A stretch of DNA of 64,000 nt from Nitrospinaceae bacterium (GTDB taxonomy: Bacteria; Nitrospinota; Nitrospinia; Nitrospinales; VA-1). The notes beneath the pieces are model-generated. The model did not search any database, was not told the origin of the DNA, and saw only the letters and a list, made by a program, of their open reading frames with translations. The stretch spans positions 620,001 to 684,000 of the forward strand of contig BQJC01000001.1 in NCBI GenBank assembly GCA_021604505.1, given 5' to 3'. Of the stretch, positions 16,236-24,599 are shown piece by piece; position 1 is the first letter of the stretch; the number at the start of each line of letters is the position of its first letter. Both the position numbers and the translations under genes were made by a program.

Positions 16236-17411
16236 ATGGAGCAACCAGATAGAAAAAAAATAATAAGTAACCTCAAGCGCGTGGTGATCAAGATCGGCAG
16301 CAGCGTCATCTCCCACCGCGAGCCAGGCAAAGCCCCGCTGGTACAGGGGCTCAGCCAGGACATGGTCAGGCATTACGCCGCCCAGATCAAGGCAATGGTC
16401 GATGCCGGGTGCGAGGTGGTGCTGGTGTCTTCCGGCGCGATCATGGCGGGAAGGGAACGCTTGGGGCTGGTTCGAAATAACCTCAGCATTCCGGAGAAAC
16501 AGGCCTGCGCCGCCATCGGTCAAAGTTTTCTCATGCACGCTTATGAAAAAAAGTTTGAGAAGCGGGGATTGAAAGTTGCCCAGATCCTGTTGAGCAGTGA
16601 CGACCTCCACAACCGGCGCCGGTATTTGAACGCCAAACACACGATCGAAGCGCTTTTGAAACACAGCGTCATTCCGATCATCAACGAAAACGATTCGGTG
16701 ACCGTGGACGAAATCAAAATTGGCGACAACGACACGCTCTCGGCGACCGTCGCTTGTCTTGCCGACGCGCAACTGCTGATCATTTTGTCGGATGTGGATG
16801 GCCTGTATTCCAGGGACCCGTCGGTGAAATCCCGAAAGAAAAATGAAGATCCGCCCGAATTGATCCACCAGGTAAACAAAGTGACTCCTGACGTGGAGAA
16901 ACTTGCCGGGAAAAGCAACAATCTGGTGACGGTTGGCGGGATGGTGACCAAGGTCCTGGCCGCCAAGAAAACCATGAGCTTTGGCATTCCCACGCTTCTG
17001 GTCAACGGTTTGGACAACAAGGTGCTGGATAAGGCGCTGAAAGGCGAAACCGTGGGGACCCTGTTCTGGCCGGGCAAAGAAAAGATCCGCAACCGCAAAC
17101 ACTGGATCGCGCATACCTTAAAACCCAAGGGCACGATTGTGGTCGATGCCGGCGCGAAAAAAGCGCTTTTGGATGGAAGAAAGAGCCTGCTTCCCGCAGG
17201 AGTCGTTCGGATGGAAGGGAATTTCGAATTCGGGAATTCCGTGTGCGTGGTCGATGAAACATCCGCAGAGATCGCCCGCGGCTTGATCAACTACAGCAAC
17301 GGCGATCTGGAAAAGATCAAGGGAATGAAAACCTCCGAAGTGCGGAAACTCTTCGGGAGCAATTATTATGAAGAAGTGATCCACCGCGACGACATGGTGG
17401 TGTTTTATTAG
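16236..17411 (+). CDS. proB: Glutamate 5-kinase with C-terminal PUA domain
   Basis: Phosphorylates glutamate, the first step of proline synthesis. The 391-residue protein has VVIKIGSSVIS at residue 16, LVSSGAIMAGRERLG, QACAAIGQSFLMHAYE, the INENDSVTVDEIKIGDNDTL active-site stretch, LIILSDVDGLYSRDP, and GGMVTKVLAAK. The C-terminal third (GTIVVDAGAKKAL onwards) is the PUA domain present in bacterial ProB. Length is typical. No proA is adjacent; in many genomes proB sits with obg and proA instead. The next gene begins 2 bases after the stop, so the two are cotranscribed. Confidence 0.95.
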   Translation: MEQPDRKKIISNLKRVVIKIGSSVISHREPGKAPLVQGLSQDMVRHYAAQIKAMVDAGCEVVLVSSGAIMAGRERLGLVRNNLSIPEKQACAAIGQSFLMHAYEKKFEKRGLKVAQILLSSDDLHNRRRYLNAKHTIEALLKHSVIPIINENDSVTVDEIKIGDNDTLSATVACLADAQLLIILSDVDGLYSRDPSVKSRKKNEDPPELIHQVNKVTPDVEKLAGKSNNLVTVGGMVTKVLAAKKTMSFGIPTLLVNGLDNKVLDKALKGETVGTLFWPGKEKIRNRKHWIAHTLKPKGTIVVDAGAKKALLDGRKSLLPAGVVRMEGNFEFGNSVCVVDETSAEIARGLINYSNGDLEKIKGMKTSEVRKLFGSNYYEEVIHRDDMVVFY

Positions 17412-17413
17412 TC

Positions 17414-17821
17414 ATGGCCAAATGGTGGGAAAAAGAACCCCTGCGTTTTGAATGTCAGGCCGATTGCTTCAAGTGCTGTTGCAAGCCGGGTCTGGTGTAT
17501 TTTGATCAGGACGATATCCGAAAAGCTGCAATGCATCTCGACAGCACGCCCAGGGAATTCAAAGCGACCTACCTCAAGCGCGATGACGGTCATTGGGCGC
17601 TGGAAGTTGAGGGCGATGCGCCTTGTACGTTTTTAACCCCTCAGGGCTGTGGCATTCACGAAGTCAAACCCAAGCAATGCCAGGCCTATCCCTTCTGGCA
17701 GGAAAACCTGGATTCTAAAAATATGTGGCGCATGGTGGGCGGGTTCTGCCCCGGCATCGACAAAGGGCCGATGGTGGCTCTCGAAACCATTAAGAACTAT
17801 TTGAAGAAGTTTCGATTATGA
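17414..17821 (+). CDS. YkgJ-type cysteine-cluster protein
   Basis: A 135-residue protein of the YkgJ family (putative zinc- or iron-chelating). The cysteines are CQADCFKCCCKPG near the N-terminus, then APCTFLTPQGCGIHEVKPKQC, and a last Cys in GGFCPGID; CGIHEVKPKQC is the family signature. The protein is cytoplasmic with no signal peptide. It starts 2 bases after proB on the same strand. Members have been suggested to bind an iron-sulfur cluster or assemble metal centres; the actual activity is unknown. Confidence 0.85.
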   Translation: MAKWWEKEPLRFECQADCFKCCCKPGLVYFDQDDIRKAAMHLDSTPREFKATYLKRDDGHWALEVEGDAPCTFLTPQGCGIHEVKPKQCQAYPFWQENLDSKNMWRMVGGFCPGIDKGPMVALETIKNYLKKFRL

Positions 17822-17847
17822 AGATTTTCCCATTTTGAGGAATACCT

Positions 17848-19821
17848 ATGAAATGGAATAAGGGGCTTGAGGGCACTGCTCTAAAAATTGCGAAAACGGA
17901 TAGCAATCCCCTCCGGGTGATGGCAGGCCAAGGTACTGGTAAAACCTTTGCCATGAAAAGGCGAGTCGCCCGACTTCTTGAGGAGGGAACATCACCTAAA
18001 AAGATTTTAGCAGTTACATTTACCAGAACTGCTGCCAGTGATCTTTTGAAGGAGTTAAATAATTTGGGGGTTGAAGGTTGCGAGAAAATTAAAGTAGGTA
18101 CGCTCCATGCTTTTTGCTTTGGCATTTTATTAGGGGAGGATGTTTTGAGTTATCTTGGGAGATTTCCTAGGCCATTGATAACTTCACCTCGAAGAGGTGT
18201 TCCCCATTTTGAAGCTGCGCCACTTATTGAAGATTTGAAAACATGTGGAGCCTTTGGGGGGAAAAGAGACTGTATTAAAAGGATCAATGCTTTTGAAGCT
18301 GCATGGGCCAGGTTACAGTCTGACGATCCGGGTTGGCCAATGGATTCGATAGATCGTGCCTTTCACAAAGGTTTAATTGAATGGTTGATGTTCCATCATG
18401 GTATGTTGATTGGCGAACTTATTCCGTTAACACTGCGTTATTTAAGGAATAATCCTGAGTGCGACGATCTGAGAAAGTTCAGCCACGTTATTGTTGACGA
18501 ATACCAAGATCTTAATAAAGCAGAGCAGGTATTACTAGATGTTATTTCAGAAGCTGGACGTTTTGCGATCGTGGGGGATGAAGATCAATCTATTTATGGA
18601 TTTAGATTTGCCCATCCATCAGGAATTAGAGAATTCGATGAAATACATACAACCACTCACGATGAGAGTTTGGATGAATGCAGACGATGCCCATACAAGG
18701 TGGTCGAACTAGCAAATACATTAATTCTTCATAACCACCCCGCTGGGACAGAAAACCGACTCAAACCATTCCCTGGAAACCCAGAGGGAGAACTAAACAT
18801 TGTGCAGTGGAAAAATGACAAGGAAGAGATTAAAGGACTTGCCACATATATTGAACACTTAATTAATGAACGATCATTCAAGCCAGAGGATATTCTTATT
18901 CTTACTCCAAGAAGGTTTATTGGTTACGGGATTAGAGATATTCTCGGGGAGAAAGAGATTCCAGTTCACAGCTTTTACCATGAAGAGGCACTTGAGTTTC
19001 AAGAAGCACAGGAGGCATTTTGTTTGCTAAATTTGTTTATTCATAAAAATGATAGGGTCGCTTTGAGATATTGGCTTGGTTGTGGGAGTCCAAGCTGGAA
19101 TGGAGGGCAATACAAAAAATTAAGATCATTTTGCGAAGAATCTGGCAGATCTCCCTTGGAGGTATTGGAAAGGGTTTTAAATAGGGAATTAGAGATAAAA
19201 GGAATTTCTAAACTTCTCGAAAGATTCGAAATCCTTAAATCCCGTTTGCCTAAACTGGAATCAAAATCTCTGAGGGAAACCGTTGATCTTTTGTTTCCTG
19301 AAAATTTTAAGTGGGCCAAGATTTTACGGGAAGCCAGTATTTTAAAATTAAAAGAATTAGAAGACGATGAAGAGAAAGAGGATTTGAGTGAAAAACTATT
19401 CGATTACCTTAAGACAATAATATCTCAACCAGAAATGCCAGAGGAAGGGGAGTTCTTGCGTATTATGAGTCTCCACAAATCCAAAGGGCTTACTAATAAA
19501 GTTGTGATCGTTGCTGGTTGTGTTGAGGGATTCATTCCTTTCAGAGATCAGAAGGAGACAAAGAAAGTTGAAATAGATCGCCAAATAGAAGAACAACGAA
19601 GACTTTTTTACGTAGCTATGACAAGGTCTAAGGAGATTTTAGTACTTTCTTCATTTAAACAAATACGAAGGAAAGACGGGCATCAACAAGGTGCTGTAAT
19701 GGGAAGAGGTGGTTCAAAAATTATGGGCAATACCGTAACTAGCCCCTTTTGGGATGATATAGGGCCAACTGCTCCTCGGATGCTTCGAGGTCAAGAGTGG
19801 GTAAACGCAAACTTTAGATGA
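17848..19821 (+). CDS. Orphan UvrD/PcrA-like superfamily 1 helicase
   Basis: A 657-residue ATP-dependent DNA helicase. Visible motifs: Walker A AGQGTGKT at residues 26 to 33, motif Ia AVTFTRTAASDLL, Walker B VIVDEYQDLNKAEQ, motif III GDEDQSIYGFRFA, motif IV region CRRCPYKVVELAN, motif V IMSLHKSKGLTNKVVIV and motif VI RRLFYVAMTRSKE. It is shorter than housekeeping UvrD and lacks the usual C-terminal extension. Base composition is clearly AT-richer than proB upstream and the sigma-54 activator downstream, which suggests acquisition. Helicases of this size are often half of two-gene defence systems (for example GajB of Gabija), but no nuclease gene adjoins it, so that role is not supported. Confidence 0.88.
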   Translation: MKWNKGLEGTALKIAKTDSNPLRVMAGQGTGKTFAMKRRVARLLEEGTSPKKILAVTFTRTAASDLLKELNNLGVEGCEKIKVGTLHAFCFGILLGEDVLSYLGRFPRPLITSPRRGVPHFEAAPLIEDLKTCGAFGGKRDCIKRINAFEAAWARLQSDDPGWPMDSIDRAFHKGLIEWLMFHHGMLIGELIPLTLRYLRNNPECDDLRKFSHVIVDEYQDLNKAEQVLLDVISEAGRFAIVGDEDQSIYGFRFAHPSGIREFDEIHTTTHDESLDECRRCPYKVVELANTLILHNHPAGTENRLKPFPGNPEGELNIVQWKNDKEEIKGLATYIEHLINERSFKPEDILILTPRRFIGYGIRDILGEKEIPVHSFYHEEALEFQEAQEAFCLLNLFIHKNDRVALRYWLGCGSPSWNGGQYKKLRSFCEESGRSPLEVLERVLNRELEIKGISKLLERFEILKSRLPKLESKSLRETVDLLFPENFKWAKILREASILKLKELEDDEEKEDLSEKLFDYLKTIISQPEMPEEGEFLRIMSLHKSKGLTNKVVIVAGCVEGFIPFRDQKETKKVEIDRQIEEQRRLFYVAMTRSKEILVLSSFKQIRRKDGHQQGAVMGRGGSKIMGNTVTSPFWDDIGPTAPRMLRGQEWVNANFR

Positions 19822-19869
19822 ACAATGTCGCAAAAAAATATATTCTAAATTCAATTGAACTTTGTTCGT

Positions 19870-21321
19870 TCACCCAGGTTTCTTGAGTCCAATCTTTTTG
19901 ATCCGCGAGATAAGCGTTGTAGGCCGGATGTCGAGTAGCTCGGCGGCTCCGCCGGGACCAAATATTTTCCAACGGGTTTGATGCAGAGCCGCAAGGAGAT
20001 TTTCCAACTCCTGTTGCTTCATCTCCGCTTCGGTGAAAACTTTTCCATCCCTTTGAGGGGAGGAATCCATAACTGGGAGAGTACTTTTTTTCTTAGCCTT
20101 TCTCATCGGCAGGTCAAGGTGCAGGGTTGCCGTTTGCGAAGTGATGACGGCGCGTTCCAGAACGTTTTGCAGTTCCCGGACGTTACCCGGCCATTCATAA
20201 TTTTGTAATTGCAGGACATTGGCTTTGGTGAGCTTCGGTTGTGAAGCACGAAAGCGTTTCGCCGCCAATTTCAGAAAGTGGCCGGCCAATAGTGGAATGT
20301 CGTCCTTTCTTTTTCTTAAGGGAGGAACTTCGATAGGAAAAACGTTCAACCGGTAAAACAGATCCTCCCGGAAACGGCCCTGCTCCACCTCCTCTTTCAG
20401 GTCCCGATTGGTTGCGGCGACCAAGCGTACGTCCACCGTTTGAGTTTTCTCATCGCCCACGCGCTCGTAGCTTCCCTCTTGCAGTACGCGCAATAATTTG
20501 CTTTGCAATTCCAGGGGAATTTCTCCCACTTCATCCAAAAACAAGGTTCCCTCATGGGCCAGTTCGAAACGGCCCGCCCGGTCTTTGACCGCACCGGTGA
20601 AGGCGCCCTTCACATGGCCGAAAAATTCGCTTTCATAAAGTTCTCGTGGGATGGAAGCGCAGTTCACCCGGATCATCGGACGGTGATTGCGCTGGCTTCT
20701 GTTGTGGATTTCACGGGCGATGAGTTCCTTGCCCGTGCCCGACTCTCCGCCAATGAGGATGCTGGCATCGGTGGGCGCGACCATGTCGATTTGTTTCAGA
20801 ATGGTCACGAGCGCCGGGCTTTGTCCGACGATATCTCCGTAAGACTGCAACTCGGAAACTTCCTCAATGAGGTATTCATTTTCCAGTTCCAGTTGCTTCC
20901 TCAGACGCTGGATTTCCTCGAGCGCACAGGCGCGTTCCTTTTCGTTTTGTTTGCGTTCCGAAATATCGCGGGAAAACCCCACCACATACTCTTGGCCCTC
21001 AAATTGTATATAGCTGGCATTCACTTCGACGGGGGCAGGAGTGCCGTCTTTTCTTCTGTGTTGATCTTCAAACGAAACGGTTTTATTTTTCTTGATTTCA
21101 TTCCAGAACCGGGCCCAGGTTTGTTTATTTGAGTTGGGGTTGATATCTTGAATGGTCAGATTGAGCAATTCCTCCTCGGAGTACCCGAGCTGTTTGCAGG
21201 CGGCTTCATTGGCACGATGAATGCGAGCTTGTGAGTCGTGCCAGATAATAGCGTCGGTTGCCTGCTCGATGGTGAATTGCGCCAGGCGGAAACATTCTTC
21301 TACATCGCGGGAGGGTTTCAT
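19870..21321 (-). CDS. PAS-domain sigma-54-dependent transcriptional activator
   Basis: A 483-residue enhancer-binding protein. A PAS domain covers about residues 10 to 125 ([20 protein letters not shown] through [11 protein letters not shown]), followed by a coiled-coil linker. The AAA+ domain has Walker [10 protein letters not shown] at 191 to 199, the sigma-54 contact loop GAFTGA at 239 to 244, Walker [12 protein letters not shown] and the arginine-finger region [20 protein letters not shown] Fis-type helix-turn-helix ([20 protein letters not shown]) ends the protein. There is no receiver, so a small molecule or redox state is probably sensed by PAS. It is divergent from the VOC-pirin-NmrA-nitroreductase genes, whose promoter matches sigma-54, so it most likely activates them. 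Confidence 0.92.
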   Translation of the reverse strand: MKPSRDVEECFRLAQFTIEQATDAIIWHDSQARIHRANEAACKQLGYSEEELLNLTIQDINPNSNKQTWARFWNEIKKNKTVSFEDQHRRKDGTPAPVEVNASYIQFEGQEYVVGFSRDISERKQNEKERACALEEIQRLRKQLELENEYLIEEVSELQSYGDIVGQSPALVTILKQIDMVAPTDASILIGGESGTGKELIAREIHNRSQRNHRPMIRVNCASIPRELYESEFFGHVKGAFTGAVKDRAGRFELAHEGTLFLDEVGEIPLELQSKLLRVLQEGSYERVGDEKTQTVDVRLVAATNRDLKEEVEQGRFREDLFYRLNVFPIEVPPLRKRKDDIPLLAGHFLKLAAKRFRASQPKLTKANVLQLQNYEWPGNVRELQNVLERAVITSQTATLHLDLPMRKAKKKSTLPVMDSSPQRDGKVFTEAEMKQQELENLLAALHQTRWKIFGPGGAAELLDIRPTTLISRIKKIGLKKPG

Positions 21322-21378
21322 GGGTTCTTTCTATTTTTTAGTATTCTTTTCATTATGTACGAAATTTGGTAATTAATA

Positions 21379-21409
21379 TACTAAAATTAGCATATTACGA
21401 ATATTAGTA
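21379..21409. promoter_or_regulatory. Inverted repeat, candidate upstream activator site
   Basis: TACTAAAATTAG (21379-21390) and CGAATATTAGTA (21398-21409) are complementary at 10 of 12 positions with a 7-base spacer. The site lies about 70 to 100 bases upstream of the sigma-54 promoter at 21479 and about 60 to 90 bases upstream of the activator gene's own start. That is a suitable place for enhancer binding by the divergent activator and possibly for autoregulation. Confidence 0.45.
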
Positions 21410-21478
21410 GTAACAGAAGGGTTTTTGGAAACCTTGAAAACTTTTTTAAATATAACGGTTTACTTCATTCTGCGCAAA

Positions 21479-21494
21479 CGGCACGACAAATGCT
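21479..21494 (+). promoter_or_regulatory. Candidate sigma-54 promoter of the VOC-pirin-NmrA-nitroreductase operon
   Basis: CGGCACGACAAATGCT matches TGGCACGrNNNTTGCW with two mismatches and correct spacing between GG and GC. It lies 60 bases before the first start codon, and the gene divergent from it encodes a sigma-54 activator. Transcription would begin near 21505. Confidence 0.65.
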
Positions 21495-21554
21495 ATTACA
21501 CATTTTAAGATTTAATAATATCTAATCCCAAGAATAAGTTTAGGAGGTTTGACC

Positions 21555-21968
21555 ATGAAAACAGATACAAAAATCAAACTCAATGGAATCGATCACATCG
21601 CATTGAACGTGAAAGATATGAAACGGGCCATCGAATTTTATAGTGATATTTTGGGTTTTAAGGTGATGACGCGGACCAGCACCCTGACCGGGTTGAAGCA
21701 TGTAGAGCTGGATGCGGGAAACGTTGCTATTGCCTTGTTCGAATCGCCTGATCTCGAATTTGAGTCTGCTCAAAAAACCATGACTGATGATGGATATTTG
21801 CATTTCGCCTTTGGAGCGGACAAAGATCAATTTTCCATAATCGTTCAAACTTTGAAAGACCATGGAGTTCGTTTTAATGGCGAGCCGCGCAATCACGGCG
21901 GCGGCGATTCGGTTTATTTTTACGATCCCGACGGTCATATCATCGAGATCCATGCGGAGAATGCGTAA
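21555..21968 (+). CDS. VOC-family (glyoxalase/bleomycin-resistance fold) protein
   Basis: A 137-residue metal-binding VOC protein. It has the two beta-alpha-beta-beta-beta units of the fold: GIDHIALNVKDMKRAIEFYSDILGF at the start with His as the first ligand, then DGYLHFAFGADKDQF with the second His, and VYFYDPDGHIIEIHAE at the end with Glu. This spacing fits the H-H-E metal set of glyoxalase- and dioxygenase-type VOC enzymes. The ATG at 21555 follows an AGGAGG site and is preferred to the TTG at 21549. First gene of a four-gene operon. In this context an aldehyde- or quinone-adduct substrate is plausible but not shown. Confidence 0.88.
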   Translation: MKTDTKIKLNGIDHIALNVKDMKRAIEFYSDILGFKVMTRTSTLTGLKHVELDAGNVAIALFESPDLEFESAQKTMTDDGYLHFAFGADKDQFSIIVQTLKDHGVRFNGEPRNHGGGDSVYFYDPDGHIIEIHAENA

Positions 21969-22010
21969 ACCAACTAATCCATCTTCAAAATTAGAAAGGA
22001 GGGACCAAAA

Positions 22011-22814
22011 ATGAAAACTAAAAACGCCATGGAAATTAACGTTTACCCTCCGGAAGTTCAGGCGGAGGGGGCTTTTGATGGGGGGCGGATCACCGAGATC
22101 AAACCTCTCGGTTTCCCGCATGAAGGACCGTCTGTTCCCAATGTCGGCCCCCTTTTTTACTGGGCCTGGGCCACTGCCAAAGGTTACGGCAAGATCGCGC
22201 TCCATCCTCATCAGGGGTTCGAGATCATGAGCTATGCCCTTACGGGCGAGATTGGTCATTACGACACCCTGGGGAACCGAAGCCGCGTGACAGCCGGAGG
22301 AGCCCAGATCATGCAGACCGGATCGGGGGTTTCCCATGAAGAAGAAACGTTGGGAGATCATACCGAATTGTTCCAGATCTGGTTCCAGCCGGATCTCAAT
22401 GCGGCGGTGCAAAAATCACCGACTTACCGGGAATTCGATGACGAAGCTTTTCCCATCCGGAATAAAGATGGCGTCGCTGTGAAATCCATCATAGGCGATG
22501 GGGCTCCGGTGACTCTGGTGACGGAAGCCTCGATGCAGGACGTGACGATCGAACCCGGCTCTCAATTTCAACGGACTTTGGGTTCCGGCCGATCGTTGGC
22601 CGTCGTCGCCATCAGCGGGAAAGGCGTGGGCGTCGATGAGGAAACCGGACAAAAAACTTACCTGCAGGAAAAATACTTTGCGGTGATCCACGCCCGCAGT
22701 GAAGGAATTTTTTCTCTCAAGGCGGAAGGGGATGAAACCTTGCGTCTGGCGATTATAGAGGTTCCAGTGCAAGTGGATTATCCGCTTTACCGGGAAAAAA
22801 ACCGGCAGTTATGA
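22011..22814 (+). CDS. Pirin family protein (bicupin)
   Basis: A 267-residue pirin. The first cupin holds the metal site: HPHQGFEIMSYALTGEIGHY and QTGSGVSHEEE give the three His and one Glu ligands. The second cupin covers about residues 165 to 250. Bacterial pirins include quercetin 2,3-dioxygenase activity and redox-linked regulatory roles. The opening motif, ITEIKPLGFPHEG, differs from the common RPF/HVGP form, so this is a divergent subgroup. AAGGAGG stands before the ATG. It follows the VOC gene by 42 bases in the operon driven by the sigma-54 promoter. Confidence 0.88.
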   Translation: MKTKNAMEINVYPPEVQAEGAFDGGRITEIKPLGFPHEGPSVPNVGPLFYWAWATAKGYGKIALHPHQGFEIMSYALTGEIGHYDTLGNRSRVTAGGAQIMQTGSGVSHEEETLGDHTELFQIWFQPDLNAAVQKSPTYREFDDEAFPIRNKDGVAVKSIIGDGAPVTLVTEASMQDVTIEPGSQFQRTLGSGRSLAVVAISGKGVGVDEETGQKTYLQEKYFAVIHARSEGIFSLKAEGDETLRLAIIEVPVQVDYPLYREKNRQL

Positions 22815-22863
22815 AACTCAATAAAATCTAACAATGAGATTAAAGATATAAGGAGGCACTACG

Positions 22864-23733
22864 ATGTCAAAAAAATTATCCGTTTTAGTTATGGGAGCGA
22901 CGGGAAACCAGGGGGGTGCAGTTGTCCAGTCCCTGTTGCCTAAAGGCCATCATATCCGTACATTGACACGCAACCCTGAATCCTCTAAAGCAAAACGGCT
23001 CAAAGAACAGGGCGTTGAAGTCCTGAAGGGCGACTTTTTCGATGGGGGTTCTTTAGTCAATGCGGCAAAGGGAATGGACACCGTGTACGCGATGACCACT
23101 CCTTTTGAGGCGGGCATCGATGCGGAAGTGAAACAAGGTATCGCTTTGGTCGATGCAATTAAAAAAGCCGGGGTGGGGCATCTGGTATTTGGTTCCGTTG
23201 CCAGTGCGGATCAATCGACCCGCATTCCCCATTTTGACAGCAAGTATCAGGTCGAAAAATACATCGCATCGCAAGGCATTCCGTATACCATCAGCGCGCC
23301 GGTCTATTTCATGGAGAACGTGATCTCTCCGTGGTTTTTACCTTCTCTGAAAGAGGGAACCTTGAAATTGGGCATGCCGAAAGATCGTCCCCTGCAACAG
23401 GTGTCCGTCAACAATATTGGAGAATTCGCCGCGAGTTTGATTGATCGTCGGGAGCAAGTGTTCGGCCAACGATTTGATATCGCCGGGGATGAATTGACAG
23501 GGGCCGAGACCGTAGCGGTGGTCTCCAAATTGAGTGGCCGCAACATCGGCTATGAAGGATTTGATCCGGAGTTGATGCGGGAGGACAATGCCGACTTTGC
23601 GGAAATGTTTTCCTGGTTTGACCGCGTGGGCTACAACGCCGAAATTCAAAAGTTGCGGCAGGATTTTCCTGAGATCAACTGGCAAACGTTTGACGATTGG
23701 GCCAAAGAGCAGGATTGGAGCGTCATTAAGTAA
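22864..23733 (+). CDS. NmrA-like NAD(P)-binding protein (atypical SDR)
   Basis: A 289-residue Rossmann protein. The nucleotide-binding motif MGATGNQGGAVVQSLL is at residues 10 to 25, followed by LTRNPES (adenine-ribose side, basic residue favouring NADPH), VLKGDFFDGGSL, YAMTTPFEAG, and HLVFGSVASAD. NmrA-like proteins sense the NADP(H) ratio or act as quinone oxidoreductases (QOR2 type). The active-site Tyr-x-x-x-Lys of classical SDRs is kept only as a YQVEKY segment. Its place between pirin and nitroreductase genes fits quinone or electrophile reduction. A GGAGG site precedes the ATG. Confidence 0.87.
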   Translation: MSKKLSVLVMGATGNQGGAVVQSLLPKGHHIRTLTRNPESSKAKRLKEQGVEVLKGDFFDGGSLVNAAKGMDTVYAMTTPFEAGIDAEVKQGIALVDAIKKAGVGHLVFGSVASADQSTRIPHFDSKYQVEKYIASQGIPYTISAPVYFMENVISPWFLPSLKEGTLKLGMPKDRPLQQVSVNNIGEFAASLIDRREQVFGQRFDIAGDELTGAETVAVVSKLSGRNIGYEGFDPELMREDNADFAEMFSWFDRVGYNAEIQKLRQDFPEINWQTFDDWAKEQDWSVIK

Positions 23734-23762
23734 AACCTTAAAAATTGGAGGAAATTATAGAC

Positions 23763-24386
23763 ATGGAATTTTCCGAATTGATCGATCAACGAAGAAGCGT
23801 TAAATCTTATGATCCACAAAAAACAATTACGGATGCGGAGTTGAAAGAGTTGTTTGAAGAGGTCATCTTGAGTCCCAGTTCGTTTAACCTGCAACATTGG
23901 ACCTTCATTGCGGTGCGAGACCCGAGAGTCAAGAAACAATTGAAAGAAGCGGCATGGGGGCAACAGCAAGTGGAGGACAGCTCGGTTGCGTTCCTCGTCT
24001 GCGGTAAACTCGATGCCTTTAAAGATGCGCCAAAGATCTATAAAGAAGCGCCTAAAGACATTCAGGAAAGAATGCTCCCGATGATTCAGGGTTTTTACGA
24101 TGGCAAGGCGCAAATCACGCGGGATGAGGCGATTCGCAGTGCTTCTCTCGCGGCAATGACGTTGATGTATTCCGCCAAAGCCCGCGGTTGGGATACCGGC
24201 CCGATGATTGGCTTCGACCCTGATGCTGTTTCAAAAATTCTGAAGTTAACGCCCAATTATATCCCTGTCATGCTGCTGGTTCTGGGTTGTCAGAAAGACG
24301 CCCCGCACCCCCGGTCTTATCGCAGGCCCGTTTCGGAAGTGGTGCGTAAGGAAAGTCTGGACGGTCCTGGACTGAGCGAGGGTTGA
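23763..24386 (+). CDS. Nitroreductase family flavoprotein
   Basis: A 207-residue FMN-dependent oxidoreductase. RRSVKSYDPQ near residue 10 binds the FMN phosphate, SPSSFNLQHWTFIAVRD is the second flavin segment, and the late KARGWDTGPMIGFDPDAV and IPVMLLVLGCQK motifs match the NfsA/NfsB-like fold. Such enzymes reduce nitro groups, quinones or unsaturated carbonyls with NAD(P)H. The ATG at 23763 follows GGAGG; the upstream ATG at 23745 lies inside that site. Last gene of the VOC-pirin-NmrA-nitroreductase operon. Confidence 0.9.
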   Translation: MEFSELIDQRRSVKSYDPQKTITDAELKELFEEVILSPSSFNLQHWTFIAVRDPRVKKQLKEAAWGQQQVEDSSVAFLVCGKLDAFKDAPKIYKEAPKDIQERMLPMIQGFYDGKAQITRDEAIRSASLAAMTLMYSAKARGWDTGPMIGFDPDAVSKILKLTPNYIPVMLLVLGCQKDAPHPRSYRRPVSEVVRKESLDGPGLSEG

Positions 24387-24457
24387 CGTATTTTTCCCGC
24401 GTTTAAGTTTGTTGCAGGAGCAAATAAGCCCTTCCCAACACGTCCCTTCCAAGAAAG

Positions 24458-24486
24458 TTGACATTGGGCCAGCCTGTAAGGATAAT
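24458..24486 (+). promoter_or_regulatory. Sigma-70 type promoter upstream of purA
   Basis: TTGACA (24458-24463), 17-base spacer, GATAAT (24481-24486). This is the best housekeeping promoter match in the window. An inverted repeat, GGGCCA (24466-24471) with TGGCCC (24494-24499), overlaps the spacer and brackets the -10 box and could be an operator. A further hairpin, CCACGC/GCGTGG (24552-24575), lies in the leader before purA. Confidence 0.65.
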
Positions 24487-24599
24487 ACCCAGTTGGCCCT
24501 GCCGCTTAAAGTTGATTCCAATCTAAGATTGATCGATTTTTAATATTTTGTCCACGCTGTGCGAATTTTGCGTGGGTCCGTTTTCTTGTGGGGAGAGTT

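Noticed and set aside
17848-19821. Gabija-like defence system
   Set aside because: Only a UvrD-type helicase is present; no GajA-type ATPase-nuclease gene adjoins it.
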